From NCBI GenBank assembly GCA_965649825.1, contig OZ287699.1, forward strand, positions 930,001 to 994,000: a stretch of DNA of 64,000 nucleotides, in the 5' to 3' direction. Source of the DNA: Penicillus capitatus (lineage: Eukaryota > Chlorophyta). The first letter of the stretch is position 1, and every line of letters starts with the position of its first letter. Below the pieces are notes generated by a model that saw only the letters and a program-made list of their open reading frames with translations, ran no database searches and had not been told where the DNA came from. Below are positions 54,936 to 64,000 of the stretch, piece by piece. The position numbers and the translations under genes were made by a program.

Positions 54936-55955
54936 TTAACCGTCGCTCGGCCGTTGCCGCTTTCGCTTCAACAGCGATTTCATCACCGAACGCACGTCGC
55001 GTCTTTGGGGCGGCGACGCAAAGTATGCACGATGGATACGTTCCAGTGCCGTCTGAATATTGTGCAATTCACTCGTGGATGAGCACTCGTCCGCACGCAT
55101 CTCGAGCCATCCACGAGGCGCCGAGGAATCGCGCGACATGACAGCAGGGAAGAAAAAATACTTGGAAGGACAAAGGAGATTCTCCGAATGCTGTGACCAG
55201 ACTTGCCATGTGTCGTCGACAACAACCGTCGAACGGTCCGAGCCGATGACAATATCAAGACTCTTGGCCATCGGCATCGAGGAATGCTCCCGAGAAATCA
55301 CCTTACGATGAAAGAGCTCCTTATTGGGATCCAACAACTTTGCCATTTCGGCAGCATAGAGCTCCTCACCCATTGTGTAGATGTGCATCTCATACAGCGA
55401 CTTGAGTGCATTCAACAGAGTGAACACGCCTGGGCGGAGCTTCGTCATGCTAAAACATGCCGGAATCTCATGGAGCGTGCGTTTGTGCTTGACGGGATCC
55501 TCCATTTCGGCTTCCATCTCGGCGGCGAACCATTCCTTAAGAGATGGCAATGCCGCAGCGTAGTCGAGGGGAACGGAGTGCAGCAGTGTATGGTCGAGGT
55601 CCAGTACGAGCTGCAGTTTCCCACGACCTTCGGCCTCGGCAGTGCGCATGTCTGAAAGCCGCTGTGCCTCGTCCTTTGAAAATTCCAGGCGATGATGGAC
55701 GTAATGGAAGGCAAGGAGTGTCTTCTCGTCATCTTCCGTTTCGGGTTTGTTCGCTCCGCAACGAATACACATTCCAGAGAGGTATCCCGGATGTGGACAC
55801 GTTGCCGGTGGCGCGGGTGAAGAAGCGTCGTCTATTCCCTGTCGACTGGAGGGCACGTCCAGCAGATCGGCAAAGTCTTCACTGCACAGCGACTGCGCGA
55901 ATTCGCTATGACTCTGGCTGCCCGTTTCGTGTCCGAGGGAGCCGTTTTCGCTCAT
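54936..55955 (-). CDS. FCP1-like CTD phosphatase (HAD family)
   Basis: Intronless, 339 residues from ATG 55955 (MSENGSLGHETGSQ). A zinc-type CPHPGYLSGMCIRCG precedes the HAD catalytic motif LVLDLDHTLLHS (DxDxT), then TKLRPGVFTLLNAL, MHIYTMGEELYAAEM and VVVDDTWQVW. This is the layout of plant CPL/FCP1 phosphatases acting on RNA polymerase II CTD. The protein ends soon after the catalytic domain with a basic tail (KSLLKRKRQRPSDG); I see no BRCT domain. Confidence 0.85.
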   Translation of the reverse strand: MSENGSLGHETGSQSHSEFAQSLCSEDFADLLDVPSSRQGIDDASSPAPPATCPHPGYLSGMCIRCGANKPETEDDEKTLLAFHYVHHRLEFSKDEAQRLSDMRTAEAEGRGKLQLVLDLDHTLLHSVPLDYAAALPSLKEWFAAEMEAEMEDPVKHKRTLHEIPACFSMTKLRPGVFTLLNALKSLYEMHIYTMGEELYAAEMAKLLDPNKELFHRKVISREHSSMPMAKSLDIVIGSDRSTVVVDDTWQVWSQHSENLLCPSKYFFFPAVMSRDSSAPRGWLEMRADECSSTSELHNIQTALERIHRAYFASPPQRRDVRSVMKSLLKRKRQRPSDG

Positions 55956-56774
55956 GAGAACGACGTGTTGTCGCGGATGGCCTCTTCCTTCAACCGCGTC
56001 AGCGTCTAAAATGGAGAACGTTATCCGATATAGGCGACGACGAACTACATGAGCAATATCGCCATTATGCCAAATTGGTGGGCGCCAAAAACGAGGCAAT
56101 CCCATCCGCGACGCGTCCTTTACATTGCGGATGTTTCTTTGAAGTCGCAGTGAACTTCCAATCCAAATGCCAATCGGATACGCTGTACCCCTAACTTGTA
56201 CAGCACTGTTACTATCCTTGGTGACAGTCGGCCTTCGCCTATGGATGATGTGACGTCAGTATCGGTTCAGAGGAGATAACGATCGTACGTCAGACGTTTG
56301 AACGCTTTGAACTTCCAAACCACGTGTACAGAGAAGCTACCCAGACGACCTTGTCTCAAATCTCTTCACTGTCTGCCGTCTGAATGGACTGGTGACAGGG
56401 ACTGCAGCATCAAAGAAGCTGTGGATGACGCGACAGGTCATTCGCTTGCAGGTACAAATCTCGAAAAGCTGACGAAAGCCGCGTTTTGGGTTTCGGCATT
56501 TGCGGTCAATCCTTCACTATATAACCATTCTTACCGGTCAGCCTCCACACAGAACTGCGTTTTGCTCTTTGGTTTGGCCCACGACTACCAGGTACACATG
56601 CCTTCTATTTTGGTCAGATGGACGTTTCATATTTGCACGCCTACAATTGACCATGCCACTATATCTACCCGTCTTCGATCCATCGGTGCCAACGTTTGTT
56701 CTTCCTAGGTCGCTATTCTGTCGTCGTTGCCGCTTGTGGTGAGTAGTTTGACAAACCACGTTAAGATTTTCGCA
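55956..56774. other. 0.8-kb spacer, no supported gene
   Basis: A 136-codon plus ORF (56298-56708) lacks recognisable motifs and ends close to the PPR start. It may be 5' leader sequence or an unrecognised gene. Confidence 0.35.
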
Positions 56775-57968
56775 ATGTTTTCGAGCTTTGACGGCTACTC
56801 GCTTGCCTTTCACCCCATGAACTTCCAATCCTCCGGAGGGCGCCGATACGAGGGTGGCTTCGGGCATTACCGAAGTCACAGCGCTACGAGCAGCGTCGGC
56901 TTGTCCCAGCGCCAACATTTTCACGACCCGAAAAAACCAGCCTGGGACATGGAAACGTTGAAGGCTGGCGTTCGCTGCGCAAAGACGGGAACTGGCGAGG
57001 TGAAGGACTTCATCCAAAAGTGTACTTTTCGTCCACGCGAACAAGCTTTCACGACTCTTATCAACATGTGCGGCCGTCTGCGCGACTGGGAAAAGGCGCT
57101 GGAAGTATTCGAGGCGATGAAAGACCTGAAGAACGTGCGTCCGAATACCTACACGTATTCGGCGCTGATTTCGGCGTGCAGCTGTGCGGGCGAGTGGCGC
57201 CGCGCCCTCTCCGTCTTCGATGCGATGAAGGTTGCGGCCGAAAGCGATCCCGGTTGCCGTCCAAATCACGTGACGTACTGTGCGTTGGTGACCGCCTGTG
57301 AACGATGCGGACAGCACAGGGCAGCACTTGAGCTCTTCGAAGAGATGATGCACGCGAATATCGTCCCCGATCGCGTGACATGGATTGCGGCATTGTGTGC
57401 CGCAGATAAAATTGAAGATTGGCACAAAGCAGAGGAGTTACTGAAGCAAATGCATGACAGAGGAATTGCTGGGACATTGGCGGTGTACTGTGGGCTACTC
57501 TACCACTATGCTGAACAGGCTGAGTGGCAGAAAGCCTTAGATAACTTCCTCATCATGCAGGAGCTGGGCATTTCTGTGGACGAACATGTCTGCCTGGCAC
57601 TGATGTCAGCCTTGTCGGCTGGCTGCCAATGGGAAATGTGTCTGCAGTTATTGGAGTCTATGTCGGACAGTCAGATCATCATCGATTTGTTCACCTACAA
57701 TCTCGCACTGGCAGCCCTGGCTGCAAATGGACGTTGGGAAGAGGCATTGAATGTCCTGTCCAAGATTGTGGACATGAAACTCAAGCCGAACGAACACACG
57801 ATCAACAATGTCATTCATGCATGCGAAGCTGCCGGAGAAATGAAGGCAGCAAACGATGTCCTTACTAGATATGGATCCGTTTTTGCGAAATCTTGTTCGA
57901 ACGATACGAAATCTTCTTCAGAGGACACACATACCGATGTAACAGGTGTGTCCAATCCTTCTCACTAG
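56775..57968 (+). CDS. Pentatricopeptide repeat (PPR) protein
   Basis: Intronless, 397 residues from ATG 56775 (MFSSFDGYSLAFHPMNF). About eight 35-residue repeats are visible: AFTTLINMCGRLRDWEKALE, YTYSALISACSCAGEWRRAL, VTYCALVTACERCGQHRAAL, VTWIAALCAADKIEDWHKAE, FTYNLALAALAANGRWEEAL and HTINNVIHACEAAGEMKAAN. These proteins usually bind organellar RNA; no targeting peptide is obvious. Confidence 0.88.
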   Translation: MFSSFDGYSLAFHPMNFQSSGGRRYEGGFGHYRSHSATSSVGLSQRQHFHDPKKPAWDMETLKAGVRCAKTGTGEVKDFIQKCTFRPREQAFTTLINMCGRLRDWEKALEVFEAMKDLKNVRPNTYTYSALISACSCAGEWRRALSVFDAMKVAAESDPGCRPNHVTYCALVTACERCGQHRAALELFEEMMHANIVPDRVTWIAALCAADKIEDWHKAEELLKQMHDRGIAGTLAVYCGLLYHYAEQAEWQKALDNFLIMQELGISVDEHVCLALMSALSAGCQWEMCLQLLESMSDSQIIIDLFTYNLALAALAANGRWEEALNVLSKIVDMKLKPNEHTINNVIHACEAAGEMKAANDVLTRYGSVFAKSCSNDTKSSSEDTHTDVTGVSNPSH

Positions 57969-58665
57969 ACCGTTGACATCACTGAGCCCCCGGTATTGGT
58001 TTTGACAGAATCTGAGCACTAGGTGTACCGTTGTTGTTGTTGTGTACTGTTCTTTAATTGATGATGGTACAGACGAGTGGGAAGAGCGTACCAGACATCC
58101 CAGAAGTCGGCGTTATTTCTACCTGTTCTTGTCATTGGAATTGGCTTGTTTTAATCACGGGGGTGCGTGTGGGGATGAGCAGTCACGTCTTTGATCATCG
58201 TATCTGTATGTTGGTCCACGTGCCTGTAGCAAAGCTAGATGTTTTAAACGAGATTTCTTTAACTGTCTCAATTGCTGCGCTGGGCCCGATACAAGAACGT
58301 GTGCGGAAGAAGTCTGGTATTTTTTTGTTCATCTTCTGCGATGGACCAACCCCGCTTTGTTTTTTTCCGTGGCTCCTTTTCTTATTGGGCTCATGATTTT
58401 TGTTCTCCTTGAATACCATTTGCGGGAGAAGATGTCTCTTCTGTGCCGTCAGTGAGACATGATCTCTTATTCTGTGAGAATCCATGACGGACACCACAGA
58501 CGAATGGTGATAGATAGATGATCTACGGTGCCGTACGATTGCTGTTTCTATAAAGTTTTAGTCGAACTACCATAACAAAGAAAGGCGACTTCGCTATAGA
58601 AACAATCTTCGATTTGAACAGAAAGCACTTTGGACATTAATTCGGTCGGTTATGGATTGATTGAT
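57969..58665. other. 0.7-kb spacer between convergent genes
   Basis: A-T richer than the surroundings with T runs. A 112-codon plus ORF (58058-58396) is Cys/Leu-rich without a motif. No RNA gene recognised. Confidence 0.4.
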
Positions 58666-59897
58666 TTACGCATATGTGGAGGCAGCACGATCAAAGTCTT
58701 CTTCTGCCTTTATCACGGCCCTCTCCACAACATGCTTCGAATCGGTTGTCCTCAGTTCGCTAATGCACATCGATTGCATTCAGAGTGACAATAGACGAGA
58801 GAGAAGACGGCACGTCATGTATCGGTTGGCAGGTTTGCCGAGATGGAGTTGACAGGCGGCGAGGTTGGCCAATGTATTGGCATCGTTTGGCTGTTTGTTC
58901 AGGGCATCGAGCAGATCGCGCTCTGCCTCATCGTACCTCTGCATCAACATATTGCACACAGCGCTGCCGTTATGCAAAGCAGCCTACAAAGCACATGACT
59001 GAACAGCAATGCCGCATCCAGTTCAACACAGACCGTCCATTTGAATTTGTCTCCCAACTCCTGAAAGATGTAGAAAGCCTCTTGCACTTTGGCACCTCCC
59101 TGAGGCACGATCTGAATTTCAGAAGGAGGACCCAATCAGACGCATGCACTTTCTGAATGTCTACCCAAGCGGTTGCCAATTGTGTGAGAGTCGCATCGTC
59201 ATCGATCCTCGACATACTCTGAACACCGACCCATGGACACACGCATCATCACACCATCTGCACATGTTGTCAGACCTTGAGTTGCTGCTCGGCTTTGTCT
59301 AGGCGATGCATCTGAAGATAGACCTGTACACTCAGTGCCATCCTGCATACACGCCATTGACATTCGTGCACTCAATGCCGGAGAGATGACATTTCAAGTG
59401 TCGTGCCAGCATGACACGCCTTCAGTGCCTCGACGCAGTTGCCTTCGTTTGCAAAGATCGTCCCAGCGATCAGACAGACAAAGGGATTGCTGCTTGTGAC
59501 GGAATCGGACATCCAGTCCGTCATCTGCTGTATCACAGCATCCTGAAACACCCGCATCCCTCATCGCATGACCGGCCATTCACAGCCGCCAAGCACTTTG
59601 CTGGATGGGTCTGCAAAGTACTGTGCCAGAAGCTTAACGGCCACGAGTGCGGTGGAATGGGTCGAGCTGATCTCTAGCTGCACCAACTGAACAGAGATGG
59701 CATACAGAACTGCAGTTTCGAGCAAGCAACAGGACTTCATATTTTTTGAGAGCGACATAAGCGCGGTAGACAAAGAAATCGCGCTCGGTCTCTTCGTTGT
59801 CTGTCAAGTGATGCAGCTCCTGCGCTTCATTAATGGCCGATTGATAGGCACCGAGGTAAAACAGATTTCCAACATTCCACAACGACTCAGTCGACAT
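58666..59897 (-). CDS. COPE: Coatomer epsilon subunit
   Basis: Start ATG 59897 with MSTESLWNVGNLFYLGAYQS and ETERDFFVYRAYVALKKYEV. Later exons give IDDDATLTQLATAWVDIQKV, EAFYIFQELGDKFK, AERDLLDALNKQPNDANTLA and NLAACQLHLGKPANRYM, and the last RTTDSKHVVERAVIKAEEDF then DRAASTYA. This follows epsilon-COP from end to end (TPR solenoid capping alpha-COP in COPI coats). Some internal exon joins were not traced base by base. Confidence 0.85.
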
Positions 59898-60001
59898 TTC
59901 TCACCAGATGGAATCGCAAATGCGCGAAATGCGGAACGCGACGTCGAATAGACGTCCTTTCTGTACGACCAAGGCCGGTCATTCGCAGAAGAGCTTCGAC
60001 A

Positions 60002-61105
60002 ATGACACGGAGCGTATCCACAGTGCGTGTGACCGGCAGAATGTCATCAATAGACAGCGGCGAAATTGAAGTCGACGAAGACTTCCGCACACTCATTACA
60101 CGTGTCGAAGCGCCAAGAAACAATCCGATTTCGCTCGAGAATGAACCACCCTCTTCACGCCAAGTCGTCCCTCTGGAGCACCATTGAGCCTCTTGTATGA
60201 GGGTCGATCCTAGGCAGTCCATTCGGTGTTAACCAGTTGGGTCTCCAAGAAATTCATGAGCGGCTGGTCGGAGGATCCCTCTATGGTAGACATTAGTGAG
60301 ACAGGTGTGTGTTCAGTGCGATTCTGTTTCCAATTGCGGTGACGGTGTACATCACGTGGTGGTTTCTGGACTTCTTCGATGCGTTCTTCTCCCCGCTGTA
60401 TACAAAGCTCATTGGATTTGAGGTGTTCGGTCTGGGATTTGTCACATCCATGATCTTCATCTTCACGACGGGTAAGGACCAGATGGGACACCTGTCAAGA
60501 TATCACACTTTCATTGTGTATCAGGTCTGTTAATGTCATCATGGGCAGGGGGATTTGTTTTGGCGGTTGGGGAATGGTTCATTAAACAGGTTCCCCTCGT
60601 AAAGAACATCTACTCTGCATCGAAGCAGGTCAGCTGTCATGATCGACTGGATAGATACACAGATAAGCGTCGTGTGGTGCAGGTCAGTGCTGCACTGAAT
60701 CCAGACAATGAAGCAACGCGAGCGTTCAAAGAGTGTGTCTTGATCAAACATCCACGCAACGGGGAATTTGCCTTTGGATTCATCACTGGTGAAACGTGGG
60801 TCCATGTGGGTGTCTGTCTGTGCCAGCTCAACAGCTCGATCACGAGGGTATGGATGTAGACTAACGCAGGACAGCTGCAACTGAAAAGCGTGTACGTGCC
60901 TACCAACCATGTATACGTCGGCGATATCTTCATGCTGGCGGACAAGGACATCATTCGACCAGACCTCACTGTACGAGAAGGCTTAGGTAAGGGAGACACA
61001 ACAGTGCCATCCAGTGCAGTCCTCTATCCTCTGCCTGTAGAGATCGTGATCTCATGCGGAATGGCACTTCCACGGAATCTGACAGCCGTAAGTCGAAGCG
61101 GATGA
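60002..61105 (+). CDS. LIKE-COV (DUF502) membrane protein
   Basis: Start ATG 60002 (MTRSVSTVRVTGRMSS). Spliced exons give KKFMSGW joined to CVFSAILFPIAVTVYITWWF, FFSPLYTKLIGFEVFGLGFV, SSWAGGFVLAVGEWFIKQVP, NIYSASKQ then VSAALNPDNEATRAFKECVL, LIKHPRNGEFAFGFITGE, SVYVPTNHVYVGDIFMLADK and RPDLTVREG joined to LEIVISCGMALP. This is a close match to plant COV1/LCV proteins, Golgi/TGN membrane proteins involved in trafficking. It is divergent from the COPI subunit gene by 104 bp. Confidence 0.88.
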
Positions 61106-61229
61106 TCGTGAAGGGCGTCGCAGGAGGAAGGCTATTTATTGGGTCGACACGACGATGTGTCACGTCTTTCCTGTCCTCTCACGTGTAACACATTGTTCAT
61201 TCGCAAAACTGGTTCGTGTTGTGATGCAG

Positions 61230-62693
61230 TCATCCATTGAGTGGGACGCAAGCATTCCCGTCCACCGATTCCTTCTCCCAGTGCTCCAAGGCACTGGTGA
61301 AGTAGACCACGGTTCCGTTAATGTACAGAGCAAACCGGATCTCTGCGTTTTCCTTTGTATAGTAGCAGGCCATGCTGGCATAGAGTCTGCCATTGACAAA
61401 CATACATACACATGGGCGTTTGGGAATGGGTGTGCGCACCGCAAGTAGTGTAAGTCATGTGCTGCCTGGACATAAGAGAGAAATTCAGGCACCTGTGTCA
61501 AATGTGTCATGTAGAGAGCCACATGTCCCGCTTTGGGATGTGGACGATCGAGTAGTACAGCGAGTCGACGACCACGCCTATCCCAACACATCTCCTTAAC
61601 ACACAGACACAGCCCACCACTGTCAACAACATCCACCGTCAGCAGAGAAGCCAGAGAGCAATAGTAAACCTTTGAGGTGTTGATAGATGTTTTTGGGTAT
61701 TTGCCAGCAACAGGCGATGCTCTCGAATCCGTTCATCACGAACAAACACTTCACAGAGGTCCAAGCATTGGGCATCGGAAAAGGCGATGAGCAAAGCGAC
61801 TCTGAAAGGAGTAGGCATGCTCCACACAAAAGACAGCACAGATTCTCGTGGTCCTTTGGCTCCCATGCGCACACAGGTCCAGTTCGTTGTATAGTAGATC
61901 ATCAGCCATCGACGGTCCGACACTGCGACACCGTACGATTTGGCAAGAGTTCGTTAAGGGAGTCGTCTACCCGCAGCAATGTAGTTTCCACAAGGCGAAT
62001 AAGAGAGCGCCGTGATTCGGTTGATACCGGTGGTGATTTGCCGTCGGCTCTGGAGGATGTAATCCCACACAAAGAAACCGGCCGAATTTGGTCCGGCTGT
62101 GGCGAATCGCGTGCCGGATGGATGAAAATCGATGCAATCCATTTCGCTGTGGCCACTCTCTTCGCCATAGCGGATCACTTCCAAATCCGTCTCTCGGTTC
62201 AATGATCGAGCATAACGCAGAATAACGGGGCCGAGATTTGTGCTGAGGCCGAGGTTATGTCCTGTGATTGGCTGGGCTTGGATGCTGTGCACGGTCGAAG
62301 CCAGTTGCCGGGGATCGTTCGTGGAGTAGATGCGCTCCCAGACTGTGGTTTTCACGTCGTAGCAGACGACATCGCCGTCGATCGTGGCAATAGCAATGCA
62401 GTTTGGATCGCCCATGAAAGTGATGCGTTGGCCAAAGGACAGCGCTCTTGTCTGCAAAGCCGGCTTCCATTGCAATCCAGCCCACAGCATCTTGATCACA
62501 CGCATCGAGACGTGCTGTTGATAGAATCTAAAAGATACATGGTAACGGACGAGGCGTGATAGGGTAGATTCGCACCCATCGATATCCACCTCAGGCTGCG
62601 GCGGTTCTGGGCAACGATTTCACGGTCGGTGGAGCTGATGCCGATGGACATGGGTACCTTGAGGCGGTCCTTCGTGCGGAACGTCGGCGACAC
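61230..62693 (-). CDS. WD-repeat protein, ALADIN-like nucleoporin (5' end unresolved)
   Basis: WD-type strands are visible: ITFMGDPNCIAIATIDGDVV, EMDCIDFHPSGTRFATAGPN, FFVWDYILQSRRQIT and ITALSYSPCGNYIAAG. The later segment EMCWDRRGRRLAVLLDRPHP, VALYMTHLTQVPEFLSYVQA closely parallels the ALADIN stretch MVWDPSGERLAVLM. The C-terminus ends GNACVPLNG. Upstream exons reach about 62800, but I could not find an in-frame start. ALADIN anchors in the nuclear pore; the assignment rests on one region and is moderate. Confidence 0.5.
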
Positions 62694-62991
62694 GATGTAG
62701 GTTTAGCGACGGGGCGAGTTCGCTGCGCAGTTCCTGCATTCGGCAAGTCGAATGAAACGATCGGCGTTTCTCCAATGAACCGTCCCGTTCAACAATTTGA
62801 GCAGCTGTTCACGCGTCACAGAAACGATACGCAATGAGCGTCATGGTAGATGAAAGGACAAGAGAGATGATCCAATGTCCTCTCGTGCGTTGGTTGTTAA
62901 CACGGATCAGAGAAAAGATAAAAATTAGCGAAGAATGGAAGTCACTCGATATGGGAAAGCGAATGCGAAATGATCCCACAATTCGCTCTCT

Positions 62992-64000
62992 CTAGTCATC
63001 GTAGTCCAGATCCATCTCCATTGGCTTCTCTTTCTCAGCCTCGATGCGGTTATTCAAAGCAGAATCCGCTTTGCTGAGGGCTGTCATGATTGCTTCGCAA
63101 TGGTCTGTAGTGTCCGGCAGATTGTATTTCCATTCTTTCACGACAAGACGGATGCCGTCTGCATTGGTGAAATCTGAAATGGCAACTTTGTCTGGATTGC
63201 CCACCAGCAGTTTGCGAATGGCGATGGCCGCTGTCTCGCGACAAGGTTCATCGCTGCTGTCGAGCAAACGGGTGATGGGCGGGATGGCACCAGCCTTGAT
63301 AACGATCGCACGGATGGCGCCGTCTGCTAGATTGGCCAAAGACAGACAGGCATTTCTGTTGCACAGTTCGTGTTCAATGCTGAGCATTTGAATCAGAAGA
63401 GGCACAACGCCTGCAGAGACGACTGCTTTCTGGCTAAGAGGATGCGCACACACGAGGTTGGAGATGGCCAACGCCGCTTTGGCTTTGCTCTTGCCGTCTT
63501 CGGCACTGAGCAGCGATGCAAAACGATCCTGAGCATTGTTCTCCAATAGAATGGTCTGGGCACGAGGATTCAGGACGCAGAGATTGGCAAGAGCCCATGC
63601 AGCTTGTTCCTTGCAGCCATCGTTTCCTGAGTCGATCAGATCCAGCAATATCGGAATACCACCTTCATCGACAATGAGATCATGATTCTCATCTTTGCAA
63701 GCCAAAATCGCTAGTGCAGATGTGGCTGTCTTCTGATAGACTTCTTTCCCTGAACCACACGAATGAGAGCAGAAAAGCATGTGAAGGAAAACCATTGCGG
63801 ATCATATCGATCAGGGGACGGATGCCGCCTTCTTTGACGATCTCCAAAACGACATCAGGATTGTAGCCGATGCTCTTTGTGCGCATCAGGACGCGAAACG
63901 GTTTGAACATGTTGTTCCCAACTCCCTCTTTGAGCTTCTCTACTGGTGTAGGCAAGATCTGACAGATAGCAAACATAAGTCTCGTCTGAAGGTACAGGCA
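62992..64000 (-). CDS. Armadillo-repeat protein, 3' part (gene continues beyond the window)
   Basis: At least five ARM repeats: TATSALAILACKDENHDLIV, CKEQAAWALANLCVLNPRAQ, AKAALAISNLVCAHPLSQKA, CNRNACLSLANLADGAIRAI and CRETAAIAIRKLLVGNPDKV. The acidic C-terminus ends EMDLDYDD. The upstream exon at 63816-63976 (KLKEGVGNNMFKPFRVLM...) shows that the gene extends past base 64000. The repeats resemble vacuolar/ARO-type or importin-like ARM proteins; no nuclear-import-specific motif is visible. Confidence 0.75.

Noticed and set aside
56538-57425. 295-codon minus ORF
   Set aside because: Antisense to the PPR repeats, which have clear repeat structure on the plus strand.

Overview
This is a very gene-dense nuclear segment from an unidentified eukaryote, probably single-celled. 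Standard stop codons are used, genes lie on both strands, and almost every gene with more than one exon is cut by GT-AG introns of about 45-62 nt ending in NCAG or TAG. Genes are often only 14-120 bp apart. The gene set includes plant-type alpha-amylase, a CBM20 protein, plant-type arogenate/prephenate dehydrogenase, a LIKE-COV protein, a GCK-domain protein, POLD4 and HFM1. This suggests an alga or a relative of algae, but I cannot assign a lineage from sequence alone.

Layout. 0-5 kb: CBM20 protein, myristoylated CaMK-like kinase, NAD-isocitrate dehydrogenase. 5-13 kb: coiled-coil protein, kinesin-14, F-box/LRR/ankyrin protein, rhomboid protease. 13-20 kb: secreted propeller-like protein, DTW-domain tRNA modifier, alpha-amylase, Alba protein. 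20-26 kb: TRAPPC2, cytochrome P450, prohibitin-2, a small mitochondrial-type membrane protein, arogenate/prephenate dehydrogenase. 26-33 kb: HFM1/MER3 helicase, a coiled-coil protein, a 71-residue membrane protein, MoaC. 33-42 kb: mL40-like protein, POLD4, aquaporin, membrane RING-H2 E3, U-box/ARM E3, a START-like protein. 42-53 kb: a tandem segmental duplication interrupted by a complete Ty3/gypsy retrotransposon. 53-64 kb: DUF1764 protein, a membrane protein, FCP1-like phosphatase, PPR protein, epsilon-COP, LIKE-COV, an ALADIN-like WD protein and the 3' part of an ARM-repeat protein.

The most interesting part is 42.3-52.1 kb. An ancestral GCK - thioredoxin - unknown gene X - DHHC block was duplicated in tandem, with a 6-bp microhomology (catgga) at the junction. 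The two thioredoxins then diverged at both ends: copy 1 has an N-terminal signal-peptide-like extension and a lost stop codon, copy 2 is a plain cytosolic form. The X copies stayed almost identical, which suggests gene conversion, while their flanks differ by several percent. Copy 1 of X was later broken by a young Ty3 element with 181-bp LTRs that look identical and a 4-bp target duplication (CTAC). The second copy preserves the empty site.

Exon joins were worked out by hand from reading frame and GT-AG signals. Where a 5' end could not be settled I say so.
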